A DNA stretch of 64,000 nt from Pseudoalteromonas atlantica (GTDB taxonomy: Bacteria; Pseudomonadota; Gammaproteobacteria; Enterobacterales; Alteromonadaceae), in contig BJUT01000007.1 of NCBI GenBank assembly GCA_007988745.1, positions 1 through 64,000 of the forward strand, read 5' to 3'. The notes under the pieces were generated by a model that saw nothing but the letters and a program-made list of their open reading frames with translations, ran no database searches and was not told where the DNA came from. The translations under genes were made by a program, and so were the position numbers. This document shows positions 56,813 to 64,000 of this stretch, in pieces (the stretch's first letter is position 1; every line of letters starts with the position of its first letter).

Positions 56813-57610
56813 CTAAGACATTATTTTATAAAGTAATTCTCGCACTGTGGCCGGTTCAAACGGTTTATCGCAAATGGCATCAACTCCTGCTTGCGCAATA
56901 TTAGCTAGGTGAGTGTCGTTTGCCTCTGAGCTCACCATTAAAATAGGAATATGCGAGTAAGCATTTGAGCCACGTACAGTTTCGGTTAGTTCGCGTCCAT
57001 CCATTTCTGGCATGTTGTAATCGGTAACGATTAAATCGAACGATTGCTCACTAAGGTGCGCTATGGCTTCTTTTCCGTTTTCGGCTTCTACGGGTTCGGG
57101 GATCCCCATGCCAGCAAGTACGCGTATTATGTGTTTACGAGCAAAGCGGCTGTCGTCTACTACAAGTACACGAAGTAGCGTTACATCAAAATGATCAAGA
57201 TCTACTTCTTCTTCGCTTATTATATCGAGGGTTGCTTTGAGTGCGCGAGTAATGGCTTTTGCGCTAAAAGGCTTAGGTAAAATAGCCAACACACCCGACT
57301 GGCGTAGTTGCTCAAGGTACTTTTTATTACGCTCGCTCGATATAAGCATAAAAGGTTGATGTTCAGTGGCGGGGTTAAGTCTTATTTTTTGCAATAATGA
57401 GTCGGCGGTGCCGTCTGATAAGTACATCGAGCTTATTACTAGGTCTGGGTGGTAACTTTCAAGTAACGATAAAACCTGCGCTTGAGTAGCCGCAGTTTCT
57501 ACTTGTTTAACACCACTTTCTGCAAGCGATTTTATTATTATTTTTTGCTGAACCTCTGAAGGCTCTACAAGTAAAATGGACAAGTTTGCTATTGCAGTTA
57601 GGTCGCTCAT
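56813..57610 (-). CDS. Double receiver-domain response regulator
   Basis: 265 residues with two CheY-like domains and no output domain. The second (about 145-265) is intact: VVDDS (Asp152, Asp153), phosphate-accepting Asp197 in IVTDYNMPEMDG, and CDKPF. The first (about 10-130) keeps the fold and the lysine (LPKPF), but its acidic pair is EPS and the acceptor position is Ser61 (VISSMYLSDG). It should not be phosphorylated. It may act in chemotaxis or with an unlinked kinase; no kinase is adjacent. Confidence 0.92.
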   Translation of the reverse strand: MSDLTAIANLSILLVEPSEVQQKIIIKSLAESGVKQVETAATQAQVLSLLESYHPDLVISSMYLSDGTADSLLQKIRLNPATEHQPFMLISSERNKKYLEQLRQSGVLAILPKPFSAKAITRALKATLDIISEEEVDLDHFDVTLLRVLVVDDSRFARKHIIRVLAGMGIPEPVEAENGKEAIAHLSEQSFDLIVTDYNMPEMDGRELTETVRGSNAYSHIPILMVSSEANDTHLANIAQAGVDAICDKPFEPATVRELLYKIMS

Positions 57611-57731
57611 TCAAGTCTCTTTAGTATTGTTATAATAAGGATAATAATAACATTATTGACTCGTTAATATTATATAAAGAGATTGTAATATTTAAGAAAA
57701 CATTAGCAATCTCTTTAAAATATAGCACTTT

Positions 57732-58448
57732 CTAATTAGATTGGATGTATTCTAATGCATTCATTTTTTTGTACGTTACATTGCTGTGCATTATGTGAAC
57801 AGGGTTAGGGTCTACCACTTCTACAGGTATGTCGTAATTACGGGCTACTTCTAATGCCATTTGGGTGATATTTACACTAAACGAGGTGCCCATAAATACA
57901 ATTTTATCGGCGTTGAGCATACGCTGTTGTGCTTCGGTTATTCTGTAAAGCTCGGTGTAAAATTCATCGAACAACAACACAAAAGGCTTAAACGAATAAT
58001 TAAGCTCAGGTGTTTGGTTTTGTATATTAAATAGCTCAAAAAGAGACTCATGCAGGCGGCTTTCATCTACACTATCCCACGGAGTCATAAGCGGTTTAAC
58101 GGCTTCGCCTTGCTCATGAAATAGCGTCATTTGATCGAGCCTGCCGTGTATAGCAATGTAATTTTTGTTACCGGCTTTGCCATCAAGGCCATCTATATTT
58201 TGGGTTATTAAGTTTTTATCGCTCAGCCAATGGTGTACTTCATTCGGGCCATGGTTACGATAGGCAGCAAAACGATTGTAATACCAAGCTAAAAACTCGC
58301 GTGGATTGTTTTGATACATAGCGCGCGTGGCCATTTCCATGGGCGTATAATTTTTACTGCCTATAGTCCAAAAGCCATCTTCGCCTCTAAATGTAGGTAT
58401 GCCACTGGCCGCGCTTACCCCTGCACCGGTAATATAAAGTGTATTCAC
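57732..58448 (-). CDS. SIR2-family NAD-dependent deacylase lacking zinc cysteines
   Basis: 238 residues. The NAD motifs are GAGVSAASGIPTFRG (8-22), TQNIDGLDGKAG (82-93), catalytic His101 in IAIHG, and FMGTSFSV. No cysteine occurs anywhere in the protein, so the four-Cys zinc ribbon of CobB-type sirtuins is missing. The zinc-module region is replaced by an acidic insert (about 108-150). The start is GTG, overlapping the Kelch gene stop by four bases (GTGA), so the two are coupled. Deacylase, ADP-ribosyltransferase or NADase activity are all possible. Confidence 0.88.
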   Translation of the reverse strand: MNTLYITGAGVSAASGIPTFRGEDGFWTIGSKNYTPMEMATRAMYQNNPREFLAWYYNRFAAYRNHGPNEVHHWLSDKNLITQNIDGLDGKAGNKNYIAIHGRLDQMTLFHEQGEAVKPLMTPWDSVDESRLHESLFELFNIQNQTPELNYSFKPFVLLFDEFYTELYRITEAQQRMLNADKIVFMGTSFSVNITQMALEVARNYDIPVEVVDPNPVHIMHSNVTYKKMNALEYIQSN

Positions 58449-59461
58449 TGTGCTACCTCGTACCCTAGTACATCGTTTATTACTTGCTGCTGATTGTTCA
58501 TGCCGCCAATACGATATAAAGCCCCATTGTGCTCAAGTAGGCCACGGTGATCCATACTGCCAACAGCTACATTAGGTAATACCTGCCACGTGTTTTGCTT
58601 TATATTAAAACGCCACACATGGTTGCTCGCCGGGGCGGGCTGTTTATTGTAACCAATACCGTTGTAGTTATAGGGGTTATTAGAGCCGCCCAGCATGTAA
58701 ATATTGTTATTGTAGCTAGTAGCAGCCATACGGTAATGCGACTCCCCCGTAGGGTGGGGCAAAGTACGCCAATCTATTTTTAGCGGATTGTTGGCATTTA
58801 TTGTGCCTTTTAAACACTGCGCAACACCTGCAAACGAGCGGCGAGAATCTGAATTTGCTTGGGTTTTAACGCCATCGCAAATAACAATGGTATTACCACT
58901 AATAGCAGCCGCTTGGCCAAATACTGGCTCACCTAAAAAAGGCGACGCCTGCTGCCATGTATTGTTTTTAGTATCGTACACTTGTACTAAATTTACGTTG
59001 CCATCGTTATGCCAGCCGCTAATAAGGTATATGTAACGCTCTTTGTAGCTTAGCGCTACGCTGTCATCAACTGGTACTGGCATGCTTGCAAGGTGTTTAT
59101 ACGTATTGTTTTTTATATCGAAACGGTACACATCGGGGCTTGAAATTTCAGTATGATCGCTATCTACCGTGTAGCCACCAAATATATAAGCGTATTCACC
59201 TAAGCCAACAGCAGTACTGGCTAAGCGCCCCTTTAATGGCAAACTTGAAGGCACACTCGCTTGTTGCTGCCATGCGCTGTCGCCCAGTTTTAGTGAAAAT
59301 ACCTTATTGTGTACATCTGTGTGTTGTTTGTTTTTACCTAGCCCCATAAAACTCAAAAAATAGCGTTGGTTTTCAACAGTAACCTTAGCTACGGCATTGT
59401 TTGCAACGGGTTCGGGTAAAGCAGGAAGGCTTGCTAGCGCGATAGAAAAAAGAAGGCTCAT
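58445..59461 (-). CDS. Kelch-repeat secreted protein (NanM-like fold)
   Basis: 338 residues. A signal peptide-like start (1-20) precedes about six Kelch blades of the form Y.fGG..(20-30)..yd...n.W (YAYIFGGYTVDSD, YIYLISGWHNDG, YDTKNNTWQQASPF, NIYMLGGSNNPY, LYRIGGMNNQQ). The fold is a beta-propeller like sialic-acid mutarotase NanM, but no sialic acid genes are near. It is translationally coupled to the SIR2 gene downstream, which is odd because one product looks exported and the other cytoplasmic. Confidence 0.85.
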   Translation of the reverse strand: MSLLFSIALASLPALPEPVANNAVAKVTVENQRYFLSFMGLGKNKQHTDVHNKVFSLKLGDSAWQQQASVPSSLPLKGRLASTAVGLGEYAYIFGGYTVDSDHTEISSPDVYRFDIKNNTYKHLASMPVPVDDSVALSYKERYIYLISGWHNDGNVNLVQVYDTKNNTWQQASPFLGEPVFGQAAAISGNTIVICDGVKTQANSDSRRSFAGVAQCLKGTINANNPLKIDWRTLPHPTGESHYRMAATSYNNNIYMLGGSNNPYNYNGIGYNKQPAPASNHVWRFNIKQNTWQVLPNVAVGSMDHRGLLEHNGALYRIGGMNNQQQVINDVLGYEVAQ

Positions 59462-59888
59462 AAAAACAAATAATATAAAAGTGACTAATACACTTAGGGT
59501 AAATTATTTTACCTGCATGAACCAGCTAACTATAAGTAATTTACCTTATTAATGCGTGTGTTTAGGTGTGCTGCGTTTTACAAACCATCTAATAATTAAT
59601 GGCGTAGCCAGCGAGCTAAATTAGATAAGCGAATTTACAAGCAGCGCCTAATGTACACTGCCTTATTACTTGATTTTGTAGCTTTATTTGTTAATTTTAT
59701 TTAAAAACTACAAAACTTTAATAATTTAGCGTTAAGTTTTAAAACATCCTTACTACTTAGTAATTTATGCTAGTTAGCCTAATAAAGTGTACTTTTAGCA
59801 ATATAAAGTATGCTAATATTTTGTGGTAACAAATGTTTTACAAAAATATATCCTGTTTTTGATTTTTGATCCCTGTGGAGAAACCTAG
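59462..59888. promoter_or_regulatory. 427-base region between Kelch gene and TonB receptor
   Basis: AT-rich, with no coding frame or strong terminator seen. It must carry the divergent promoters. A GGTAAATTATTTTACC palindrome (59499-59514) is close to the Kelch gene side and could be an operator. A GGAG ribosome site precedes the GTG start of the receptor. Confidence 0.45.
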
Positions 59889-61949
59889 GTGAAAATACCT
59901 AAAAAGTTATTGTGCTCACTTATTATTGCCTCACCAATACTTGCTGCAGAACCATTAAACGACGATGACTTAGACCTTGACGCGTTAATGGGAATGGATG
60001 TTCAAGCAACTTCTGCAATGAAACGAGCACAATCGGCCTTTAACACCGCCTCTTCTATTTATGTGCTAAGCAAAGAGCAAATTACAAGCTCGGGCGCTAC
60101 CTCTATTCCTGAGGCATTAAAAATGGTGCCAGGCCTTGCCGTAAGACAACTTGATAACAATCAATGGGCTATTTCTGCACGCGGTGTTGCTTCACGGTAT
60201 TCCAGCAAATTATTAGTAATGATAGATGGGCAAAGCCTATATACCCCCAAATTTGCGGCTGTGTATTGGGAGTCGTTGCATGTGCCTTTATACGATATTG
60301 AACGCATTGAGGTTATTCGTGGTCAGGGCGGGTTGTTATGGGGTAATAACGCAAATAACGGCGTGATCAATATCATTACTAAAAATAGCTTAGATACACG
60401 CAACACTTACGCTAAAGCAATTACAGGTAATCAAATAAATGCCGACATAAGCCTTCGCCATGGTGGTGATATTTCTGATATTGGTAGTTACAGGGGCTAC
60501 TATAATACTAAAAATACCGCACCTTCTAAAAAAGGCAGCCGCATTAAACCTAATGACTTTACTAAACAGCACGCTGGGGGCTTTAGAGCTGATTTTACGC
60601 CAAGCGATGAGTGGTCAATCCTCCTGCAAGGGGATCATACCCACACAGAGCACGGCCAAAACCTTACTGGGGTAGTAGATGCGTCTAACCGCAGTCAGCA
60701 GTTTCCAACTATTGCTGATAGGCGCGATACGCGATTAATGACCCGTGTTGAGCATCGTCTTTCAGATAATGCAAACCAAATGCTGCAAATGTCGTGGCTT
60801 AAACAACATGGTGAACAACCCTATATAAATGAAGATTTTGAATCGATTGACGTTGATTATCAAATGAACTTTATTACCGGTGCACTCCAGGTAGATTGGG
60901 GGCTTAATTATCGATTTAATGATATTTCTTTTCAAGACAGCATTTTTATTAATAGCGATAAAGACTTAGAAGACCTTCATCAATACGGTGCCATGCTGCA
61001 AGCGCAATACAGTGTTATTCCAGATACGTTAAACCTCATTGTAGGCACAAAAATAGAGCATAACGATTTAACCGGTTGGGAAAATCAACCCCTTGCCCGC
61101 TTTACCTATCAGCCAAATAACGAGCACCTAGCATGGGGAGCAATTTCACGAAGCGTGCGTATTCCTACATTAATTGAATTTAACGATAACTTTAGAGTAA
61201 ATGGCCAAAAAATCTCAGACGTAATTGGCATGCAGTCGGGTATTGCTGAAATAGATCAATATCATATAGCTACATTTTTAAATGGTAACGATAACGTAAA
61301 AGCCGAAAATTATATCTCGTACGAGCTAGGCTACCGTATATCAAAGGCGGAGTGGTCTTTAGATGTTTCTGCATTTAATACGCAAGCGGAGGATGTTGCC
61401 GTAATTAGTTTAAACCCCCATGTAGAACAATTTATACCTGCATTAAACTTTTACTTAGCCGGGGAAGTGTCACAAGCATTTGCGGCGCTTCAAACAACAA
61501 GCTTAGATTACGACTTTGTTTCGGTAGGTGAAACCACCACAACCGGCGGTGATTTATTGTTCTCGATGCAACTAATGGACGACTTAAGCAGCGAAGTTGG
61601 CTACAGCTATACAAAAATAGATTACGACTTACCTAATGCAACGCGCCCTACTATTGGCTACGACTCAGTAAACAGACAATTATTTACTAAACTGAATTAC
61701 CAATTAACTGAGCAGCATTCTATTTTTGCCACGCTAAGAGCCGAAAACTCAAGTACTTACAATACAGATAACTACACCGCTGTAGACCTTACATGGAACT
61801 GGAAAATAAACAATAGCTGGGCCACAGCAGTATCAGGCAAAAATTTATTTGCAGGCTCACACATAGAATACGCCAATACTCGCGAAACATTTACGGTTCC
61901 TAATTACATAGACGAGTGTGTTACGTTTTCTGTTAGTGCAACATTTTAA
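59889..61949 (+). CDS. TonB-dependent outer-membrane receptor
   Basis: 686 residues with a GTG start behind GGAG. A signal peptide (1-19) is followed by an acidic segment DDDLDLDALMGMDVQATSAM that may include the TonB box. The plug domain has SIYVLSKEQITSSGATSIPEAL, DNNQWAISARGVASRYSSKL and IERIEVIRGQGGLLWGNNA. A 22-strand barrel follows and ends in aromatic Phe (SVSATF). It is not an obvious siderophore receptor. It is followed after 8 bases by the YfiR-like gene, so signalling rather than only uptake is likely. Confidence 0.93.
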   Translation: MKIPKKLLCSLIIASPILAAEPLNDDDLDLDALMGMDVQATSAMKRAQSAFNTASSIYVLSKEQITSSGATSIPEALKMVPGLAVRQLDNNQWAISARGVASRYSSKLLVMIDGQSLYTPKFAAVYWESLHVPLYDIERIEVIRGQGGLLWGNNANNGVINIITKNSLDTRNTYAKAITGNQINADISLRHGGDISDIGSYRGYYNTKNTAPSKKGSRIKPNDFTKQHAGGFRADFTPSDEWSILLQGDHTHTEHGQNLTGVVDASNRSQQFPTIADRRDTRLMTRVEHRLSDNANQMLQMSWLKQHGEQPYINEDFESIDVDYQMNFITGALQVDWGLNYRFNDISFQDSIFINSDKDLEDLHQYGAMLQAQYSVIPDTLNLIVGTKIEHNDLTGWENQPLARFTYQPNNEHLAWGAISRSVRIPTLIEFNDNFRVNGQKISDVIGMQSGIAEIDQYHIATFLNGNDNVKAENYISYELGYRISKAEWSLDVSAFNTQAEDVAVISLNPHVEQFIPALNFYLAGEVSQAFAALQTTSLDYDFVSVGETTTTGGDLLFSMQLMDDLSSEVGYSYTKIDYDLPNATRPTIGYDSVNRQLFTKLNYQLTEQHSIFATLRAENSSTYNTDNYTAVDLTWNWKINNSWATAVSGKNLFAGSHIEYANTRETFTVPNYIDECVTFSVSATF

Positions 61950-61957
61950 GAGAGCCA

Positions 61958-62491
61958 ATGCTTAAGCCTTTAAATCGATTGCTTTACCTATTTTTTTGCC
62001 TTGCGCTTTGTACAAGCTCAAGCGCGTTTGCGGTGCAAAAAGAATATGTGCTTAAAGCAGGCTTTTTATATAACTTTGCCCGCTTAGGGCAATGGCAATC
62101 TGCACCCGAAAACGGCTCCGACTTTTTAATTTGTAGCCCCGACAGCCAATTTATAGCAATAGCAAATGCCGCCCTAGAAAACAGAAAAGTACATAAACGC
62201 CACTTACGAAATAAACTAACTCCCCTCGAGGCAACTGCACTTGAGGGCTGTGATATAGTATTTATTACCGATAATACCTATAACATGTGGTTAGATGCCC
62301 ACCCCGCGCTTAATTTAAAAAATACAATGATAGTTGGCGAAACCGATGGCTTTATAGCCGCACAAGGACATATTCGATTTTTCCTTTCAAGTAGTAAGGT
62401 GCGCTTTGAAGTTGCCCCAAGCAAGCTTAAAAAAGCAGGCATTACTATGAGCTCAAAAGTGCTGCGCCTAGCACGTGTAGTTGAGGGGTAA
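61958..62491 (+). CDS. YfiR-like periplasmic protein (DUF4154)
   Basis: 177 residues. A signal peptide (1-25, ending AFA) precedes the DUF4154 core: VLKAGFLYNFARLGQW, FLICSPD and EGCDIVFI, ending in IRFFLSSSKVRFEVAPSKLKKAGITMSSKVLRL (positions about 140-172). Two mature cysteines (about 59 and 98) could form one disulfide. In Pseudomonas, YfiR is a redox-sensitive periplasmic inhibitor of the diguanylate cyclase YfiN. Here the next gene, 3 bases on, has the matching YfiN-like sensor, so the same control is likely. Confidence 0.9.
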   Translation: MLKPLNRLLYLFFCLALCTSSSAFAVQKEYVLKAGFLYNFARLGQWQSAPENGSDFLICSPDSQFIAIANAALENRKVHKRHLRNKLTPLEATALEGCDIVFITDNTYNMWLDAHPALNLKNTMIVGETDGFIAAQGHIRFFLSSSKVRFEVAPSKLKKAGITMSSKVLRLARVVEG

Positions 62492-62494
62492 ACA

Positions 62495-64000
62495 ATGAAA
62501 AACTACTTCTCACTCAACTCAATGAGTAAAAAGCTGCTGTTTATTTTAATGAGCGTTGCACTTATTTCTACCGCTACCGTTACTGCTGTTTTTAGCGCCT
62601 ATGAGCTAAAAACCGCAAAACAAGAACAAACACAAAGCCTAAAATCACTCTCGCAAATATTAGCCCCCAATATTAGTACTGCTTTAATATTTTACGACAC
62701 CGCCGCAATAAAAGAGCTGATTGAGCCGCTATTAATGCGCTCCGATATTGTATCGGTAGAAGTGATAAACAATTTTAGCCAACAACTTGCAAGCGTAACG
62801 TCGCCTAAATACAGCCAAGAAAGCTCAGCCCCGCATACAATAGAAGTAAAAACACCATTAACAATTGACGCTCAACGCTACGGTACGCTGATTGTGCGCG
62901 CAGACGACAGTGACCTAAACGACAGAGCCGCTTTTTATGGCCGGTTTATTATTGTATTAATGATTTTTAGCTTTATTTTAAGTTTGCTTGTATCGCTAAT
63001 GCTCAGAAAACGTTTTTTAAACCCCATTTTATATTTAGCACAAACAGCAGAGCAAATTACCTCATCTAACGACTATAGCTTACGTGCAAAAGAGCTTTCA
63101 AAGGACGAAGTGGGTAAGCTAACAAGCTGTTTTAATACCATGCTGCAAACTATAGAACAGCGCGATAACCTGCTAGAAAACCAAGTAAAACGAAGAACAA
63201 AAGAGCTCGAAAATGCCAATGTTCAGCTGCATCAATATGCCTATCAAGATGGCTTAACCGACCTACCTAACCGCCGTTATTTTTATGAGCACCTGCAACA
63301 GCTTGTAAGCACACCTGAACAACCATTTTCTTTGGTATTTATTGATTTAGACGGCTTTAAAGAGGTAAACGATAGCTTAGGCCACGACTTTGGTGATTTA
63401 TTACTTCACGAAGTGGCTAAGCGACTTCGCCGATGCTTAAAACAGCAAGACATAGTGGCGCGCTTAGGCGGTGATGAGTTTACCCTAATACTAAAAGGAA
63501 TAAGCGATACAACAGCGGTTTCGCACATTGCACACGATGTAATGAAAAGCCTGACCCGAACAATAACCATAAAAAACGAACATGTGCAGGTCACCGCGAG
63601 TATAGGCGTGGCGTTTTTTCCGCATGACGGCATATCGGTCGAAACCTTAGTTAAACGAGCCGACCAAGCGATGTATTTGTCAAAAAGTAAGGGGCGAAAC
63701 AGGTTTGAGTTTTTCTCATACGAAATGGAAGAACTGGCGATTGAAAAGCGCCGCCTTATAGAAGAAATACGCATTGGCTTAAATAACAACCAATTTGAAC
63801 TTTACTATCAGCCAATATGGGACCCCCATTCACGTACGCTAAAAAAAGCAGAAGCGCTGATCCGTTGGAACCACCCAGAGCGAGGCATTATTGGCCCTGT
63901 TGAATTTATCGATATAGCAGAGCAAAATGGCTTGATAAAAGAGCTAGGCGAATGGGTTAAATCGCAAGCTGTTCGCGATGCGGTACAGTTTAATAAGCTA
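62495..64000 (+). CDS. Membrane GGDEF-EAL protein, YfiN-like sensor (runs off right edge)
   Basis: The frame starts at ATG 62495 and is open to 64000 (502 residues). Span 1 is at about 14-35. A periplasmic CHASE8-like domain follows (about 36-150), then span 2 (about 151-171) and HAMP with a short coiled coil. The GGDEF domain (about 250-405) has LTDLPNRR and an intact active site RLGGDEF. An EAL domain then begins (AEALIRWNHPERGIIGP near 450-466) and is cut by the window end. It makes and/or breaks cyclic-di-GMP. The EAL distinguishes it from classical YfiN. It is in one operon with the YfiR-like inhibitor and the TonB receptor. Confidence 0.92.
   Translation, partial: MKNYFSLNSMSKKLLFILMSVALISTATVTAVFSAYELKTAKQEQTQSLKSLSQILAPNISTALIFYDTAAIKELIEPLLMRSDIVSVEVINNFSQQLASVTSPKYSQESSAPHTIEVKTPLTIDAQRYGTLIVRADDSDLNDRAAFYGRFIIVLMIFSFILSLLVSLMLRKRFLNPILYLAQTAEQITSSNDYSLRAKELSKDEVGKLTSCFNTMLQTIEQRDNLLENQVKRRTKELENANVQLHQYAYQDGLTDLPNRRYFYEHLQQLVSTPEQPFSLVFIDLDGFKEVNDSLGHDFGDLLLHEVAKRLRRCLKQQDIVARLGGDEFTLILKGISDTTAVSHIAHDVMKSLTRTITIKNEHVQVTASIGVAFFPHDGISVETLVKRADQAMYLSKSKGRNRFEFFSYEMEELAIEKRRLIEEIRIGLNNNQFELYYQPIWDPHSRTLKKAEALIRWNHPERGIIGPVEFIDIAEQNGLIKELGEWVKSQAVRDAVQFNKL

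Overview
The window comes from a marine gammaproteobacterium, most likely a Pseudoalteromonas or close Alteromonadales relative. This is inferred from the AT-rich base composition, the gene content (argP/argO pair, free-standing astB, TonB receptor with a YfiR-type protein, Ohr/OhrR) and the many short, tightly packed operons. No rRNA, tRNA, insertion sequence or CRISPR array was seen.

Bases 1-29900 are a complete type VI secretion system (T6SS). Read from its promoter side, the minus-strand order is tagH-tssJ-tssK-tssL-tssM-tagF-pppA, then tssA-tssB-tssC-impD-tagJ-tssE-tssF-tssG-tssH(clpV), then hcp with its own terminator, then a spike and effector block: vgrG, an unknown 118-residue gene, PAAR, a TIGR02270-like helical protein, a degenerate ketoacyl-synthase-like protein, and the start of an RHS-type toxin that runs off the left edge. 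The kinase ppkA and a PEGA lipoprotein are transcribed divergently. The order matches the Rhizobium imp cluster and Pseudomonas HSI-I class. PpkA, PppA and the FHA protein TagH imply control by threonine phosphorylation. The payload domain of the RHS toxin and any immunity gene lie outside the window.

Bases 29900-46400 hold small stress and metabolic units: DUF1294 and DUF1579 proteins; a CMD/AhpD-like protein with a divergent TetR regulator and two clear operators; a chemoreceptor; an arsR-gapdh-arsJ arsenate detoxification operon; a LysR/GST/flavo-iron-sulfur reductase/DUF1348 group flanked by direct repeats of the ohr terminator; ohr/ohrR with two palindromic operators; and LysR/quinone reductase-like/royal-jelly-like genes.

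Bases 46400-53600 include astB, an MscS channel, a DUF4382 lipoprotein, an SDR gene, and a yefM-yoeB toxin-antitoxin module. That module sits between the intact SDR gene and a decayed copy of the SDR 3' end. VOC and GNAT genes follow.

Bases 53600-64000 hold a secreted M20 peptidase, the argP/argO pair, a double-receiver regulator whose first receiver is degenerate, a cysteine-free SIR2 protein overlapping a Kelch protein, and a three-gene unit of TonB receptor, YfiR-like protein and GGDEF-EAL enzyme. The last gene is cut by the right edge. The strongest candidates for undescribed biology are the vgrG-PAAR-TIGR02270-KS-like-RHS block, the zinc-site-less sirtuin with its Kelch partner, and the receptor-YfiR-GGDEF/EAL unit.
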